Assembly (NCBI GenBank): GCA_016793325.1
Contig: JAEUKI010000030.1
Span: 62,001 to 126,000 of the forward strand
Direction: 5' to 3'
DNA from: Myxococcales bacterium
GTDB lineage: Bacteria; Myxococcota_A; Polyangia; Polyangiales; Ga0077539
Length of the DNA stretch: 64,000 nucleotides
Positions 44,195 to 52,232 of the stretch are shown here, piece after piece. The position numbers and the translations under genes are program-made. Numbering within the stretch: the first letter of the stretch is position 1; each line of letters begins with the position of its first letter. A model generated the notes under the pieces. That model saw only the letters and a program-made list of their open reading frames with translations. It was not told where the DNA came from and ran no database searches.

Positions 44195-44810
44195 GGCTGC
44201 CTCGCGGGTGGGGGTGGGTCGGCAGATCGCGGGGCGGCGGCGCCGGACTAAACTGCGGAAACCGCGGCGCGTGCGAGTCGTGGCAATCGACGCAGTGATT
44301 TCGTGTGCGCCCTCCGCGGCGGAGGTCCCAGTGGCCGGACATTCCTCCGTGCGCGCCGTGCTCGTAGTCGCGCGCTTGCGGGCCGTGGCACTGCGCGCAG
44401 AGGCGCATCGCGTCGGTCATCGGGATCGATTCACCCGTGGCCATTCGCAGTCGATCGAAGCGCGCGGGGTCGTGACAGGACGCGCACTGGTTGCTTCCGT
44501 GCTCGAAGCGCATGCCAGCGTGCGGGCCTCCGAGCGTCGTGGCGGACGTCGGGAGCGCGAACTGTTGTGTGCTGTGGCAGGTCTCGCAGCGCACTTCGAC
44601 GACGCGCCCGAGCGCGTCGGTGTGCCCCGTGCTGATCGCTTCGAGCCACCGCGGTTGGTGAATGCTCACCGCGAACAGCGCGGCGTCACGGGACGCGTCG
44701 GCTGGCGCGTAGAGTCGCTCTTGGACGTCGCGGTTGGCGCACTGTGCGGTAGCCGCGAGCCAGAGGGTGAGTGCCGCGTGGAGTGCGCGGGGTGGGGAGT
44801 GTGCGTTCAA
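44187..44810 (-). CDS. Tetraheme c-type cytochrome, first gene of the nap operon
   Basis: About 207 residues with four CxxCH motifs (CETCH, CASCH, CAQCH, CVDCH) and extra His residues that may be axial ligands. The start is uncertain. The TTG at 44810 has GGAG 8 nt upstream and gives a signal peptide (LHAALTLWLAATAQC); farther upstream codons would encode an unlikely Arg-rich leader. It resembles multiheme electron-transfer cytochromes and could link the NrfCD module to NapB or accept electrons itself. It overlaps the NrfC-like gene by 8 nt. Confidence 0.82.
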   Translation of the reverse strand: MNAHSPPRALHAALTLWLAATAQCANRDVQERLYAPADASRDAALFAVSIHQPRWLEAISTGHTDALGRVVEVRCETCHSTQQFALPTSATTLGGPHAGMRFEHGSNQCASCHDPARFDRLRMATGESIPMTDAMRLCAQCHGPQARDYEHGAHGGMSGHWDLRRGGRTRNHCVDCHDSHAPRFPQFSPAPPPRDLPTHPHPRGSHG

Positions 44811-45027
44811 CGAGGTCGCTCCGACGGGGGGCGACGCACAAAGTGGACCAAGTTGTCTTATTTGAACACTGCGTGAATCTACCGGCGAATCTGCGGTGTG
44901 TGCTCGGCGAGCTCGTCGGCGAGAGGCGCGCTCGGCGTGCAGAAGCTGCACGCGGATGAACGGCGTGCGGGACGCGCGAGGGCGGTCAACTTGACGTGGA
45001 GGGCAAGCGAACGAAGAGTGCGCGCCC

Positions 45028-45444
45028 GTGACAAGTTCCCCCTACTCGCCTACGCGGTCGACCGCGGTGGGCACCCTGGGCAATATCCTCTGGCTGTTCG
45101 TGGCGGGCGGAGGTCCGCTGGCGATCGGGTACGCGATCGCGGGTTTGGTGATGGGGCTGACGATCATCGGGATTCCCTTCGCGATCGCGGCGATGAGGCT
45201 GGCTGTGTACGCGGCGCTCCCGTTCGATCGGCGCGTCGTCGATCGGCCCAACGGGATCGGCTCGGGCGTCCTCGGGTTCTTGTTCAACCTGTTGTGGCTG
45301 TTGATCGCGGGCTGGGCGCTCGCCATCGGCCACCTCGTGTGCGCGCTCGGCTGCGCGATCTCGATCGTGGGCATCCCCTTCGCGTGGGCGCACTTGAAGC
45401 TCGCGTGGCTCGCGCTCTGGCCCTTCGGCAAAGAGATCGTTTGA
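45028..45444 (+). CDS. YccF-like inner membrane protein
   Basis: A 138-residue protein with two copies of the YccF (DUF307) unit: GNILWLFVAGGGPLAIGYAIAGLVMGLTIIGIPFAIAAMRLA and the later LFNLLWLLIAGWALAIG...ISIVGIPFAWAHLKLAW...PFGKEIV, here described only by these pieces. Such proteins have several transmembrane helices and no known activity. The GTG at 45028 lacks a strong Shine-Dalgarno; a GTG 12 codons downstream is possible. The gene is divergent from the nap operon. Confidence 0.82.
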   Translation: MTSSPYSPTRSTAVGTLGNILWLFVAGGGPLAIGYAIAGLVMGLTIIGIPFAIAAMRLAVYAALPFDRRVVDRPNGIGSGVLGFLFNLLWLLIAGWALAIGHLVCALGCAISIVGIPFAWAHLKLAWLALWPFGKEIV

Positions 45445-45457
45445 GGGGACCGCGGGG

Positions 45458-45694
45458 GGCGCGGCGGCAAGCAGCCGCGCACTGTGCTTCGCAGGCGTTC
45501 TCGCTCGCGCTCGAACTGAGGCACGTGAGTTGTCGCGCGAGCGTGCTTCGAGTGACCTGCAAATGTGCAGGTGGAGTTCGAACGACTCTTTGCTCGAAGT
45601 TCGAGCGCGAGCGAGAACGCCTGCCGAGATAGATCGCGCGAATGTGCCCAGTGATGTCTTCGAGGCACAATGCGCGGCTGCTTGCCGCCGCGCC
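45458..45694. repeat. Nested inverted-repeat element, possible MITE
   Basis: A 237-bp symmetric element. The outer arms (45458-45490 and 45662-45694) are 33-bp inverted repeats with two mismatches. The inner arms (45491-45517 and 45598-45624) are 27-bp perfect inverted repeats based on GTTCTCGCTCGCGCTCGAAC. In the centre is a hairpin ACCTGC/GCAGGT. No gene is supported within it. The structure suggests a non-autonomous mobile or folded-RNA element. It fills most of the 373-bp gap between the yccF-like and pfaD-like genes. Confidence 0.75.
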
Positions 45695-45747
45695 CAAGTG
45701 GCTGCTTGCCGCCGCGCCCAAGTGGCCGCTTGCTGCCGCGCACAAGT
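45676..45747. repeat. 24-bp tandem repeat, three copies
   Basis: Three units of 24 bp start at 45676, 45700 and 45724, based on GGCTGCTTGCCGCCGCGCC. The first overlaps the outer arm of the neighbouring inverted-repeat element, so it appears to have grown from that arm. The third unit has a few changes. Confidence 0.8.
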
Positions 45748-45817
45748 GGGTGGAAATTCACAAGCGAAACTCCGTCGCGCTCGACGCGACTGCTCGCTGC
45801 CCCGGTCGCTGCCGCGC

Positions 45818-47428
45818 TCACTCGAGCGGGCGCGCGCGGTAGTCGAACGCTTCGGGGGGCACGGGGGCGCCGAACGAGCGCAGCTGTTGTGCGCGCGCGA
45901 TCACCGCCGAGCCCTCCAAGAGATTGCGCGCGATCGCGACGACGCCGCGGTTCTCTTGGTCCGCGAGGAACGTCCCAGCGCTCCAGCGGTTGAACGCGCC
46001 CATCGCGGGGCCGCACCAGATTTGATAGTCCATCGCGCGCGACGGCTCGCCGTCGATCGCCCAGCGCGAGGCCATCCCGAGGTACCAGCGAAACGTCAGG
46101 GCCATCTGGTGCTTGGGGTCGCGCTCGGCGCGCGCGAGCTCTTCGTGGTCGCGCTTGGCCCAGAACGCCCTCGTCTGCGCCCAGATCTCGTCGAGCGACG
46201 CGCGAAACATCTCGCGCTCGAGCTTCTCGCGGAGGTCCCCGGGGATCGACGCGAGCGAGTCGTGCTCGCGGTAGACCTCGTAGAGCTTTTGCGCGCGGGG
46301 GCCGAACATCGTTCCGCGCTTGAGGACTTGGACGTGGACGCCGAGCTCGAACATGTCCGCCGCGGGCGCCATGATCACGTCGGCGACGTCGGCCTTGGCG
46401 AGCAGCGCGCGGCCCAAGGACGAGAGGCCCGACTCGTTGGCTGCTTGATTGACCGAGCCCGTCACGACGTACGCCGCGCCGAGGGCCCACGCAGCGGCGA
46501 GGCTCGCGGGCGTCCCGAGGCCGCCAGCGGCGCCGACGCGAATGGCCCTCGAAAACTGGTGCTTGCGCGCGATCTCGTCCCTGAGCGCCAAAATCGCAGG
46601 AAAAAGAGCGACGAGCGGGCGGTTGTCCGTGTGCCCGCCGGAGTCCGACTCGACCGTCACGTCCTCGGCGACCGGGACGCGCGCGGCGAGCGAGGCTTCG
46701 TGTTCAGTAATCAACCCGCGTTGGACGAGCGCGCGGAGCATCTCGTCGGGCGCCGGCCCCATGAACCGCGCGGCGGTCTCGGGGCGAGAGATCTTGGCGA
46801 ACACGCCGCGGGCGCGGACGATGTTTCCCGCAGGATCCGTGCGCAATCCGGCGGTCGCGGCGTGAACGACCGCGGGCGTCAGCCCCATGAACGCCGAGCA
46901 GCTCACGATCGGAACGCGCCGCTCGATCAAGAGCGCCGCCACGCGCTCTTCGAGCGCGCTCTCGTTGGGCGAGTGGATGAGGTTGACGCCCCACGCCGGA
47001 CCCTCGGTCCCGAGCTCGCTGACGAGCTCGTCGACGGCCTTGGTGACGCGCTCGTACGACAAGCCCGCGGCGCCGAAGAATCCCAGCATTTCGGCGCGGG
47101 CCATGGCCTTCACCATGGCCGTGGTCGCGATGCCGTTGGCCATCTCGCCGGCGATGTACGCGAAGCGAACGCGGTGCACTTCGTTGAAGGACCGATCGCC
47201 GAGCCACTCGGGGTAGAGGGGCGGGAGCGTTCCCAAGAGCGGGAGCGACGAGGGGGAGGCGGTCGGTGACAGTGCCCCGCCGAACGCGAGCGCCACGGAG
47301 CCCGACGGCGCGAGGACGACGTGGGCAGGTTCGCGGACGCGCTCGATCGCGCGCGCGATGGCTGAGGGCGTCTCGAGGATGGGCTCGTTCGAAGGCAGCC
47401 AGTAGCCAGCGATGCGATGGTTGCTCAC
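45818..47428 (-). CDS. PfaD-family enoyl reductase-like protein
   Basis: A 536-residue FMN-dependent TIM-barrel protein of the PfaD type, which in known systems serves as a trans enoyl reductase for polyunsaturated fatty acid synthases or trans-AT polyketide synthases. Features include [79 protein letters not shown] and [18 protein letters not shown], each typical of the family. The GTG at 47428 overlaps the stop of the VOC gene (GTGA). No synthase module is present in the window. The partner megasynthase may lie elsewhere, or the enzyme may act in another pathway. Confidence 0.88.
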   Translation of the reverse strand: MSNHRIAGYWLPSNEPILETPSAIARAIERVREPAHVVLAPSGSVALAFGGALSPTASPSSLPLLGTLPPLYPEWLGDRSFNEVHRVRFAYIAGEMANGIATTAMVKAMARAEMLGFFGAAGLSYERVTKAVDELVSELGTEGPAWGVNLIHSPNESALEERVAALLIERRVPIVSCSAFMGLTPAVVHAATAGLRTDPAGNIVRARGVFAKISRPETAARFMGPAPDEMLRALVQRGLITEHEASLAARVPVAEDVTVESDSGGHTDNRPLVALFPAILALRDEIARKHQFSRAIRVGAAGGLGTPASLAAAWALGAAYVVTGSVNQAANESGLSSLGRALLAKADVADVIMAPAADMFELGVHVQVLKRGTMFGPRAQKLYEVYREHDSLASIPGDLREKLEREMFRASLDEIWAQTRAFWAKRDHEELARAERDPKHQMALTFRWYLGMASRWAIDGEPSRAMDYQIWCGPAMGAFNRWSAGTFLADQENRGVVAIARNLLEGSAVIARAQQLRSFGAPVPPEAFDYRARPLE

Positions 47429-47952
47429 GGCGTGGCTCCGAGCTTCGCTGCGGTCGCGAAGCTGTCGAACGCGACGATCACCTCGGCCGGCGCTTGCACG
47501 AGCTCGATGAGGACCCCTTCGCCCGAGCGCGGGTGGGCCGCGTCTCCCTTGGGATGGATGAAGCACACGTCGAAGCCCGAGGCGCCCTTGCGAATCCCGC
47601 CCGGCGTGAAGCGAACGCCGTTCGACTCGAGCCACGCGACCGCGGCCGGAAGGTCGTCGATCCAGAGTCCGATGTGGTTGAGCGAGGGCTCGTGGACCTT
47701 GGGTTTTGCCTCGGGATTCAACGGTTGCATGAGATCGACCTCGACCGAGAACGGGCCGCGGCCCGCGACGGCGATGTCCTCGTCGACGTTCTCTCGCTCG
47801 CTCTTGTACGTCCCGCGCGGTTCGAGGCCGAGCAGATCGATCCAGAGCCCGCGAAGCGCGGATTTGTCCAGCGCTCCGACGGCGATCTGTTGCACGCCTA
47901 GCACACGAAATGGGCGCTTCTGCGAGGGCGAAGCGTTGGATCGGTCGACCAT
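47425..47952 (-). CDS. VOC-superfamily protein (glyoxalase/epimerase-like)
   Basis: A 175-residue protein with the paired beta-alpha-beta fold of the vicinal oxygen chelate family: [27 protein letters not shown], then [25 protein letters not shown] and [12 protein letters not shown], described here by motif only. The His of NHIGLW and the Glu of LIELVQ fit metal ligands. The first ligand position looks like Gln, which is acceptable in methylmalonyl-CoA epimerase and some glyoxalases. It is translationally coupled to the pfaD-like gene, so a shared acyl-thioester or polyketide pathway is plausible. Confidence 0.8.
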   Translation of the reverse strand: MVDRSNASPSQKRPFRVLGVQQIAVGALDKSALRGLWIDLLGLEPRGTYKSERENVDEDIAVAGRGPFSVEVDLMQPLNPEAKPKVHEPSLNHIGLWIDDLPAAVAWLESNGVRFTPGGIRKGASGFDVCFIHPKGDAAHPRSGEGVLIELVQAPAEVIVAFDSFATAAKLGATP

Positions 47953-47981
47953 GGCGGCCGTTGCGATACCCTGCCGGGCCG

Positions 47982-48743
47982 ATGGGACGCAATGCGTTGG
48001 TGACAGGAGCCTCCTCGGGAATCGGACTCGCGCTGTCCGAGCGCCTCGCGAGCGACGGCTATCACGTGGTCCTCTGCGCGCGTCGGGCTGAGTCGCTGCG
48101 CGAGGTTCACCGCAGAATTACCTCGAAAGGCGGCAGCGCGTCGGTCGAGGTCATGGACGTGGCCGACGTCGAGCGCTCGGTGCGACGCATCCGCGAGATC
48201 GATCGCTCGCTCCCAGGAGGGCTCGATTTGATCATCGCCAACGCGGGCGTCGGCGAGCGCAAGGGCCACGTCTCGTACGCGTGGGAGGCGATCGCGGACG
48301 CGTGCCACGTGAACTTCACGGGGGCCGCCGCGACGCTGACGGCGGTGCTCCCCGAGATGACGAGCCGCGGGCACGGGCACATCGTCGGGATCTCGTCGCT
48401 CGCGAGCTTCGGTCCGCTGCCGAAGAGCGCGGCGTACTGCGCGGCGAAGGCGGGGCTGTCGATGTTGCTCGAGTGTCTGCGGCTCGACGTGATGGACAGC
48501 GGCGTCAAGGTGACGAGCGTCCACGTGGGGTTCGTGAAGACGCCGATGACCGAGCAGAGCCGGCACCCCATGCCGCAGATCATGTCCGCGGAGTACGCGG
48601 CGGACTACATCGTGAAGGAGCTGGCGAAGGGGCCTGCGACGATCGACTTTCCGCAGCCGTTGGCGGCGGTTACGTGGGCTGCAGGCCGGCTTCCGCGCGG
48701 GGTGAGGGACCTGGTCCAACGGGGATTGAAGCGCGTTCGGTAA
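47982..48743 (+). CDS. Short-chain dehydrogenase/reductase
   Basis: A 253-residue NAD(P)-dependent oxidoreductase. The cofactor motif TGASSGIG is near the start, then NAG in IIANAGVG, and the catalytic Ser (GISSLASFG) and YxxxK ([10 protein letters not shown]). An Arg after the second strand (CARRAE) favours NADP. The ATG at 47982 is 29 bp from the divergent VOC gene start, so promoters of the two genes must overlap coding sequence. The substrate is unknown; similar enzymes act on retinol- or fatty-acid-like compounds. Confidence 0.9.
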   Translation: MGRNALVTGASSGIGLALSERLASDGYHVVLCARRAESLREVHRRITSKGGSASVEVMDVADVERSVRRIREIDRSLPGGLDLIIANAGVGERKGHVSYAWEAIADACHVNFTGAAATLTAVLPEMTSRGHGHIVGISSLASFGPLPKSAAYCAAKAGLSMLLECLRLDVMDSGVKVTSVHVGFVKTPMTEQSRHPMPQIMSAEYAADYIVKELAKGPATIDFPQPLAAVTWAAGRLPRGVRDLVQRGLKRVR

Positions 48744-48779
48744 GGAAATGTCCGCTTCAACCGAGGCTGCGAGTGCGCG

Positions 48780-49172
48780 ATGATCTCGCACGAGGAGAGC
48801 GCGGTGGAGAGGCGAGAGACGGACACGTGCATCTACATCCTGCGGGACGACGGGATCATCCAGCAGACAGTGAAGCCAGGACAGCGGCAGGACCTGCCCG
48901 ACGCAGAGAAGAACATGGCGGTCTTCGACGCGTTGGCGGACGGACAGAAGCGTCGCTTGCTCGTCGACCTTCGACGCAGCGGACCGACGGGGCCGGGCGT
49001 TCGCGAGTTCTACGCGAAGCACACCGAGAAGCTCGTCGCCGCGGCGATGATCGTCGAGGGCTCGCTCAGCGAGATGATCGGCAACTTCTTTATTCGGCTC
49101 AATCGCCCCAAGTCGCCGACGCGGTTGTTCAACGACGAAGCCGCGGCGCTCGCGTGGCTGAAGTCGCAGTGA
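48780..49172 (+). CDS. STAS/SEC14-like (SpoIIAA-fold) protein
   Basis: A 130-residue cytosolic protein. Segments LPDAEKNMAVFDALADGQKR, LLVDLRRSGPTGPGVREFY, KLVAAAMIVEGSLSEMIGNFF and NRPKSPTRLFNDEAAALAWLK match a family with a STAS/SEC14-type fold found in many bacteria (DUF7793-like). No nucleotide or lipid ligand is proven. The ATG at 48780 is used; a GTG at 48804 with GAGGAG upstream is a good alternative. It abuts the convergent gene directly. Confidence 0.75.
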   Translation: MISHEESAVERRETDTCIYILRDDGIIQQTVKPGQRQDLPDAEKNMAVFDALADGQKRRLLVDLRRSGPTGPGVREFYAKHTEKLVAAAMIVEGSLSEMIGNFFIRLNRPKSPTRLFNDEAAALAWLKSQ

Positions 49173-49730
49173 TCAAAACGACACGCGCATCGAGGGGATG
49201 AAGGGCGCGAAGCTGACGGACTGCTCGACGGGGATGCGGTCGATCGCGCGCGTCGGTCCGCGGGCGAGCAGGACGATTCCTGGGATGATCTCGAGGGTCC
49301 CTGCGATGGCGGACGGGATTCCGATGATGAGCCAGAGCGCTTGCGTGAGGCCGCTCGACGCAGCAGCGAACGGAAGAAAGATCGCCCCCAGCAAGAGGCT
49401 CGCGGATCCGAGCGCGGTCAGAACGACGCCTCCCGCGGACACGCGCGGGCTTCGAAACACGAAGCGGTGCTGGCCCGGCCCGATGTAGTCGCTGCGTCGC
49501 GCGATCGTCGGCGGATCACCGTGAATTGTGTAGTCCATCGGCGGCAGCGAGAGCGCGCACGGCGTCGTGCACGGGGGGCTCGGCGCGCCCGCGGGCGTCT
49601 CGAGATGAAATCTCACGGGCTCTTCTTCGGCCTCGAAGAAGACGTTGGGGCGAGCGGACTGCGCGAACGAAGAAGACGCCGAGAGCGTCACCGTGATGGC
49701 CGCGATGGCGGCGAGCGACGAGCGGAGCAT
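49173..49730 (-). CDS. Exported membrane protein of unknown function
   Basis: A 185-residue protein. The ATG at 49730 gives a signal peptide (MLRSSLAAIAAITVTLSASSSFAQ). The mature part has a short domain with CTTPC and YIGPGQHRFVFRSPR that resembles a PEGA-type extracellular domain (inference), followed by two hydrophobic helices (VVLTALGSASLLLGAIFLPF, LTQALWLIIGIPSAIAGTLE). Similar small proteins are common in myxobacterial genomes and are uncharacterised. Its stop codon abuts that of the convergent STAS-like gene. Confidence 0.7.
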   Translation of the reverse strand: MLRSSLAAIAAITVTLSASSSFAQSARPNVFFEAEEEPVRFHLETPAGAPSPPCTTPCALSLPPMDYTIHGDPPTIARRSDYIGPGQHRFVFRSPRVSAGGVVLTALGSASLLLGAIFLPFAAASSGLTQALWLIIGIPSAIAGTLEIIPGIVLLARGPTRAIDRIPVEQSVSFAPFIPSMRVSF

Positions 49731-50053
49731 GAGTACGACATTGTGCACTCGGTGTGCCGCGGCGAACGCTGGCAACGCGCGCGTTCGATGGCGCTGTCGG
49801 GACGCGAGTCGCGCAGCGCGATCGCAGCGTGATCGTCGCGGCGACCCGTCGCGCGACCACCCTCGCGTGGCGTCGCCGACACAAAACAACGGTGGCAGGT
49901 GTGCGCGTCGCGCCCGCTGTGGCGGATCGGCACTCGACGCGAGCGAGCGCTCGACGGCGATTCGACGCAGTGTTTTCAATGGCAAAGTGATGGACATACT
50001 CTGTCAAGTGCCGCTTGCAAGCGCGAATCGGCACCCTATCGGTGCGGGCCCCC
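49731..50053. other. Divergent intergenic region, no gene seen
   Basis: This 323-bp gap separates two divergent genes and must hold both promoters. A short hairpin (GCACC/GGTGC with a 5-nt loop, near 50030-50046) lies just before the dioxygenase start and could affect its translation. No clear -10/-35 pair or regulator site was recognised. Confidence 0.45.
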
Positions 50054-51031
50054 ATGCAAGAGAAGACGGACTCGTTCGAGCTCCGCGACGTCGCGTCGTG
50101 GAAGAACTACCTGCGCGAGCAGGGCTACGTCGTCGTCCGAGGCGCGTTGACCGACGCGCAAGCAAGCGAGGCGCTCGATGGCTTCTGGGCCATCATGGAG
50201 GCGCTCTCGAGCGTGCGTCGCGACGACGCGCGCACGCACAGCCGAGGGACGTCGTGGCCGCCGATGCTCCACGGCGGGATGATCCAGTACCTCGCGCACA
50301 CACCAATTCAATGGGCGCTTCGATCGCAGTGCGCCAAGGTGTTCGCGGCGCTGTGGGACACGAGCGAGCGCGAGCTCGCGACGTCGTTCGACGGGCTGTG
50401 CTTCATGCACGGCGCGCGGGGCTATCGCAGCGGCGGTGACCTCGTGAGCTTTCTTCACACCGATCAGCACTACGCGCGGCGCGAAGACTGGTCGGTGCAG
50501 GGCATCGTGAACCTCGCGGACTGCGGGCCCGACGACGGAGGGCTCGTGGTGGTTCCGGGTTCGCACCGAGAGCACGCGGGCTTCTTCGCGACGCACGCGA
50601 AGCGCGCGTCGATCGAGGGCGACTGGTATCTGTTCGACGAGCGAGAGCGGCGCGCGTACGAAGCGCGCGCGCTCAAGGTCTGCGCGAAGGCGGGCGACGT
50701 GCTGCTCTTCGACTCGCGGACGTTTCACTGCAACACGGTCCCGACGAGGCGCGACGCGATTCGCGCGTGCGCGTACGTGTGTCAGCTGCCTGCGAAGCGC
50801 GTGTCGTATCGCGTGCGCGCGAAGCGGCTCGCGGCGGTGCGCGAAGGGCGCGTGTCGAGCCATCACCCGGGAGAGGGGTTCAAGCTGTTTCCGTCGTTGC
50901 CGCGGTTCGTGACGGGGCGCGACGCGATGCTCGCGAAGATCCGCGCGCTTCAAGCGCCGCTCGAGCTCGACGCGCTGCAGCGCTCGCTCGTGTGCGGGCC
51001 CGAGCACGAGTCGCTCTTCGCGGGCGTGTGA
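50054..51031 (+). CDS. Phytanoyl-CoA dioxygenase (PhyH)-like protein
   Basis: A 325-residue Fe(II)/2-oxoglutarate oxygenase. The cupin core shows the facial triad His135, Asp137 (FLHTDQHY) and His225 (RTFHCNTV), with Arg237 (AIRAC) suited to bind 2-oxoglutarate. DGGLVVVPGSHREH is the conserved strand before the last ligands. The ATG at 50054 begins the conserved part; upstream TTG and GTG codons are not supported by a Shine-Dalgarno. Family members hydroxylate acyl-CoAs, amino acids or natural products; this substrate is unknown. It is convergent with the next gene, separated by 3 bp. Confidence 0.88.
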   Translation: MQEKTDSFELRDVASWKNYLREQGYVVVRGALTDAQASEALDGFWAIMEALSSVRRDDARTHSRGTSWPPMLHGGMIQYLAHTPIQWALRSQCAKVFAALWDTSERELATSFDGLCFMHGARGYRSGGDLVSFLHTDQHYARREDWSVQGIVNLADCGPDDGGLVVVPGSHREHAGFFATHAKRASIEGDWYLFDERERRAYEARALKVCAKAGDVLLFDSRTFHCNTVPTRRDAIRACAYVCQLPAKRVSYRVRAKRLAAVREGRVSSHHPGEGFKLFPSLPRFVTGRDAMLAKIRALQAPLELDALQRSLVCGPEHESLFAGV

Positions 51032-51034
51032 CGA

Positions 51035-52180
51035 TCAGAAGTTCGTCGTGAAGTAGTGCGCGGTCGGCGCGCTCGTGGGGCCCTTGCCCTTGGTGAAGCG
51101 CTGGACCGCTGCGCGACCCTTGAAGCGGTCGCGGACCTCTGGGACCGATTTGCACTGCGCGTCGAGCGAGATCCACTCGAGCGCGGGGACCTGCGCAGGG
51201 GAGGGGAGCGCGCTCGGATCGAGCCCCGTCAGGCCCCCGAGCGAGAGCGTTCGCAGCGCGACGAGCGCGTCGTCCCGATCGGACGCGGAGGCGTAAATAC
51301 TGGTGCCATAAATCGAGAGGTCCTCGACGTTGCGCCACCGCGCGAAGGTCGAGGCGTTGATCGCGTAGGACGAGCCCGAGGTGATCGAGAGCACGCGCGC
51401 GCCCTCGACCCCGACGACGGGCGAGAAGTCTCCGTCCGAGAGCTCTACGCCGAGCGGAGGCCCTTCGGGCGCGCAGCGGACGACGAGGTTTCCGACGCGC
51501 CCCCAGATCGACAGCGTGTGAACATGCGGAGGCAGCAGCACCTCGGCGCTGCGAAAGCCGCGGTGATAGTCGAGCACGATCGCTTGCGCGCGGATCGCGC
51601 GCAGGTCCACTGTTCGAACGTCGCACCCGCTGACGCTGAGCGCGATGGGCGGGACGTCGTCGGCGAGCTTGCGCAGCGCCTCGGAGACGTCGCCGCGGAC
51701 GCCCTGCCATCGCTTCTGGAGCGGTCGTGTCGCGACCTCGCGCCCGAACGCGCCGGTCACTTCGCGCATGTGCCACGTCTGCCAGACGCGCTGCGCGACC
51801 TCTGCGAACGTGCTCGTGTACGGAACGTTGGGCGCCCCCACGGCCGCGTCCTCTCGCACGGGCGCCACGTCGACGAGCGTCGCGCGCACGGGCGCGATCG
51901 CCGCGTCGAGCCCGAAGCACGCGAACATCCGCGGGTCCGCGTCGCTGCGATTGAAGACGGCGAGGTCGAACCGGTGGTGCGGCGCGCGGTCGAGCTCGGC
52001 GCTCGAAGGGAGCTCGGCGAACACGGGCTCGAACGCGATCGCCCGGGCGCGATCGTCGATTCGTTCGGTAATTTGCAGACCAATGTAGCGTCCGTCGCCC
52101 AGCGGATACGCCCACCGTTGCCCCGTCTCGAGTTCGACGGGCGAGGGGGTCTTCGCCTTCGTTGCCTTGCTGGCAGCCAT
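51035..52180 (-). CDS. Large unknown protein with Imm26-like N-terminus and LRR-like tail
   Basis: A 381-residue cytosolic protein. The ATG at 52180 (MAASKATKAK) is preferred. Residues 15-60 (GQRWAYPLGDGRYIGLQITER) resemble the opening of Imm26-type immunity domains (inference from pattern). The second half has irregular repeats with aliphatic periodicity (VHTLSIWGRVGNLVVRC, VRVLSITSGSS, VEDLSIYGTS, ALRTLSLGGLTGLD) like leucine-rich repeats. No catalytic motif is visible. A second large unknown gene lies 52 bp upstream on the same strand. Confidence 0.65.
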   Translation of the reverse strand: MAASKATKAKTPSPVELETGQRWAYPLGDGRYIGLQITERIDDRARAIAFEPVFAELPSSAELDRAPHHRFDLAVFNRSDADPRMFACFGLDAAIAPVRATLVDVAPVREDAAVGAPNVPYTSTFAEVAQRVWQTWHMREVTGAFGREVATRPLQKRWQGVRGDVSEALRKLADDVPPIALSVSGCDVRTVDLRAIRAQAIVLDYHRGFRSAEVLLPPHVHTLSIWGRVGNLVVRCAPEGPPLGVELSDGDFSPVVGVEGARVLSITSGSSYAINASTFARWRNVEDLSIYGTSIYASASDRDDALVALRTLSLGGLTGLDPSALPSPAQVPALEWISLDAQCKSVPEVRDRFKGRAAVQRFTKGKGPTSAPTAHYFTTNF

Positions 52181-52232
52181 GCTCGTCGGACCTTCGCTCG
52201 ACCCGCGTGACGAACGCAATCAACGCGTGACG

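Noticed and set aside
45284..45745. 153-codon minus-strand frame through the inverted-repeat element
   Set aside because: It is made of repeat translation and overlaps the yccF-like gene; no independent support.
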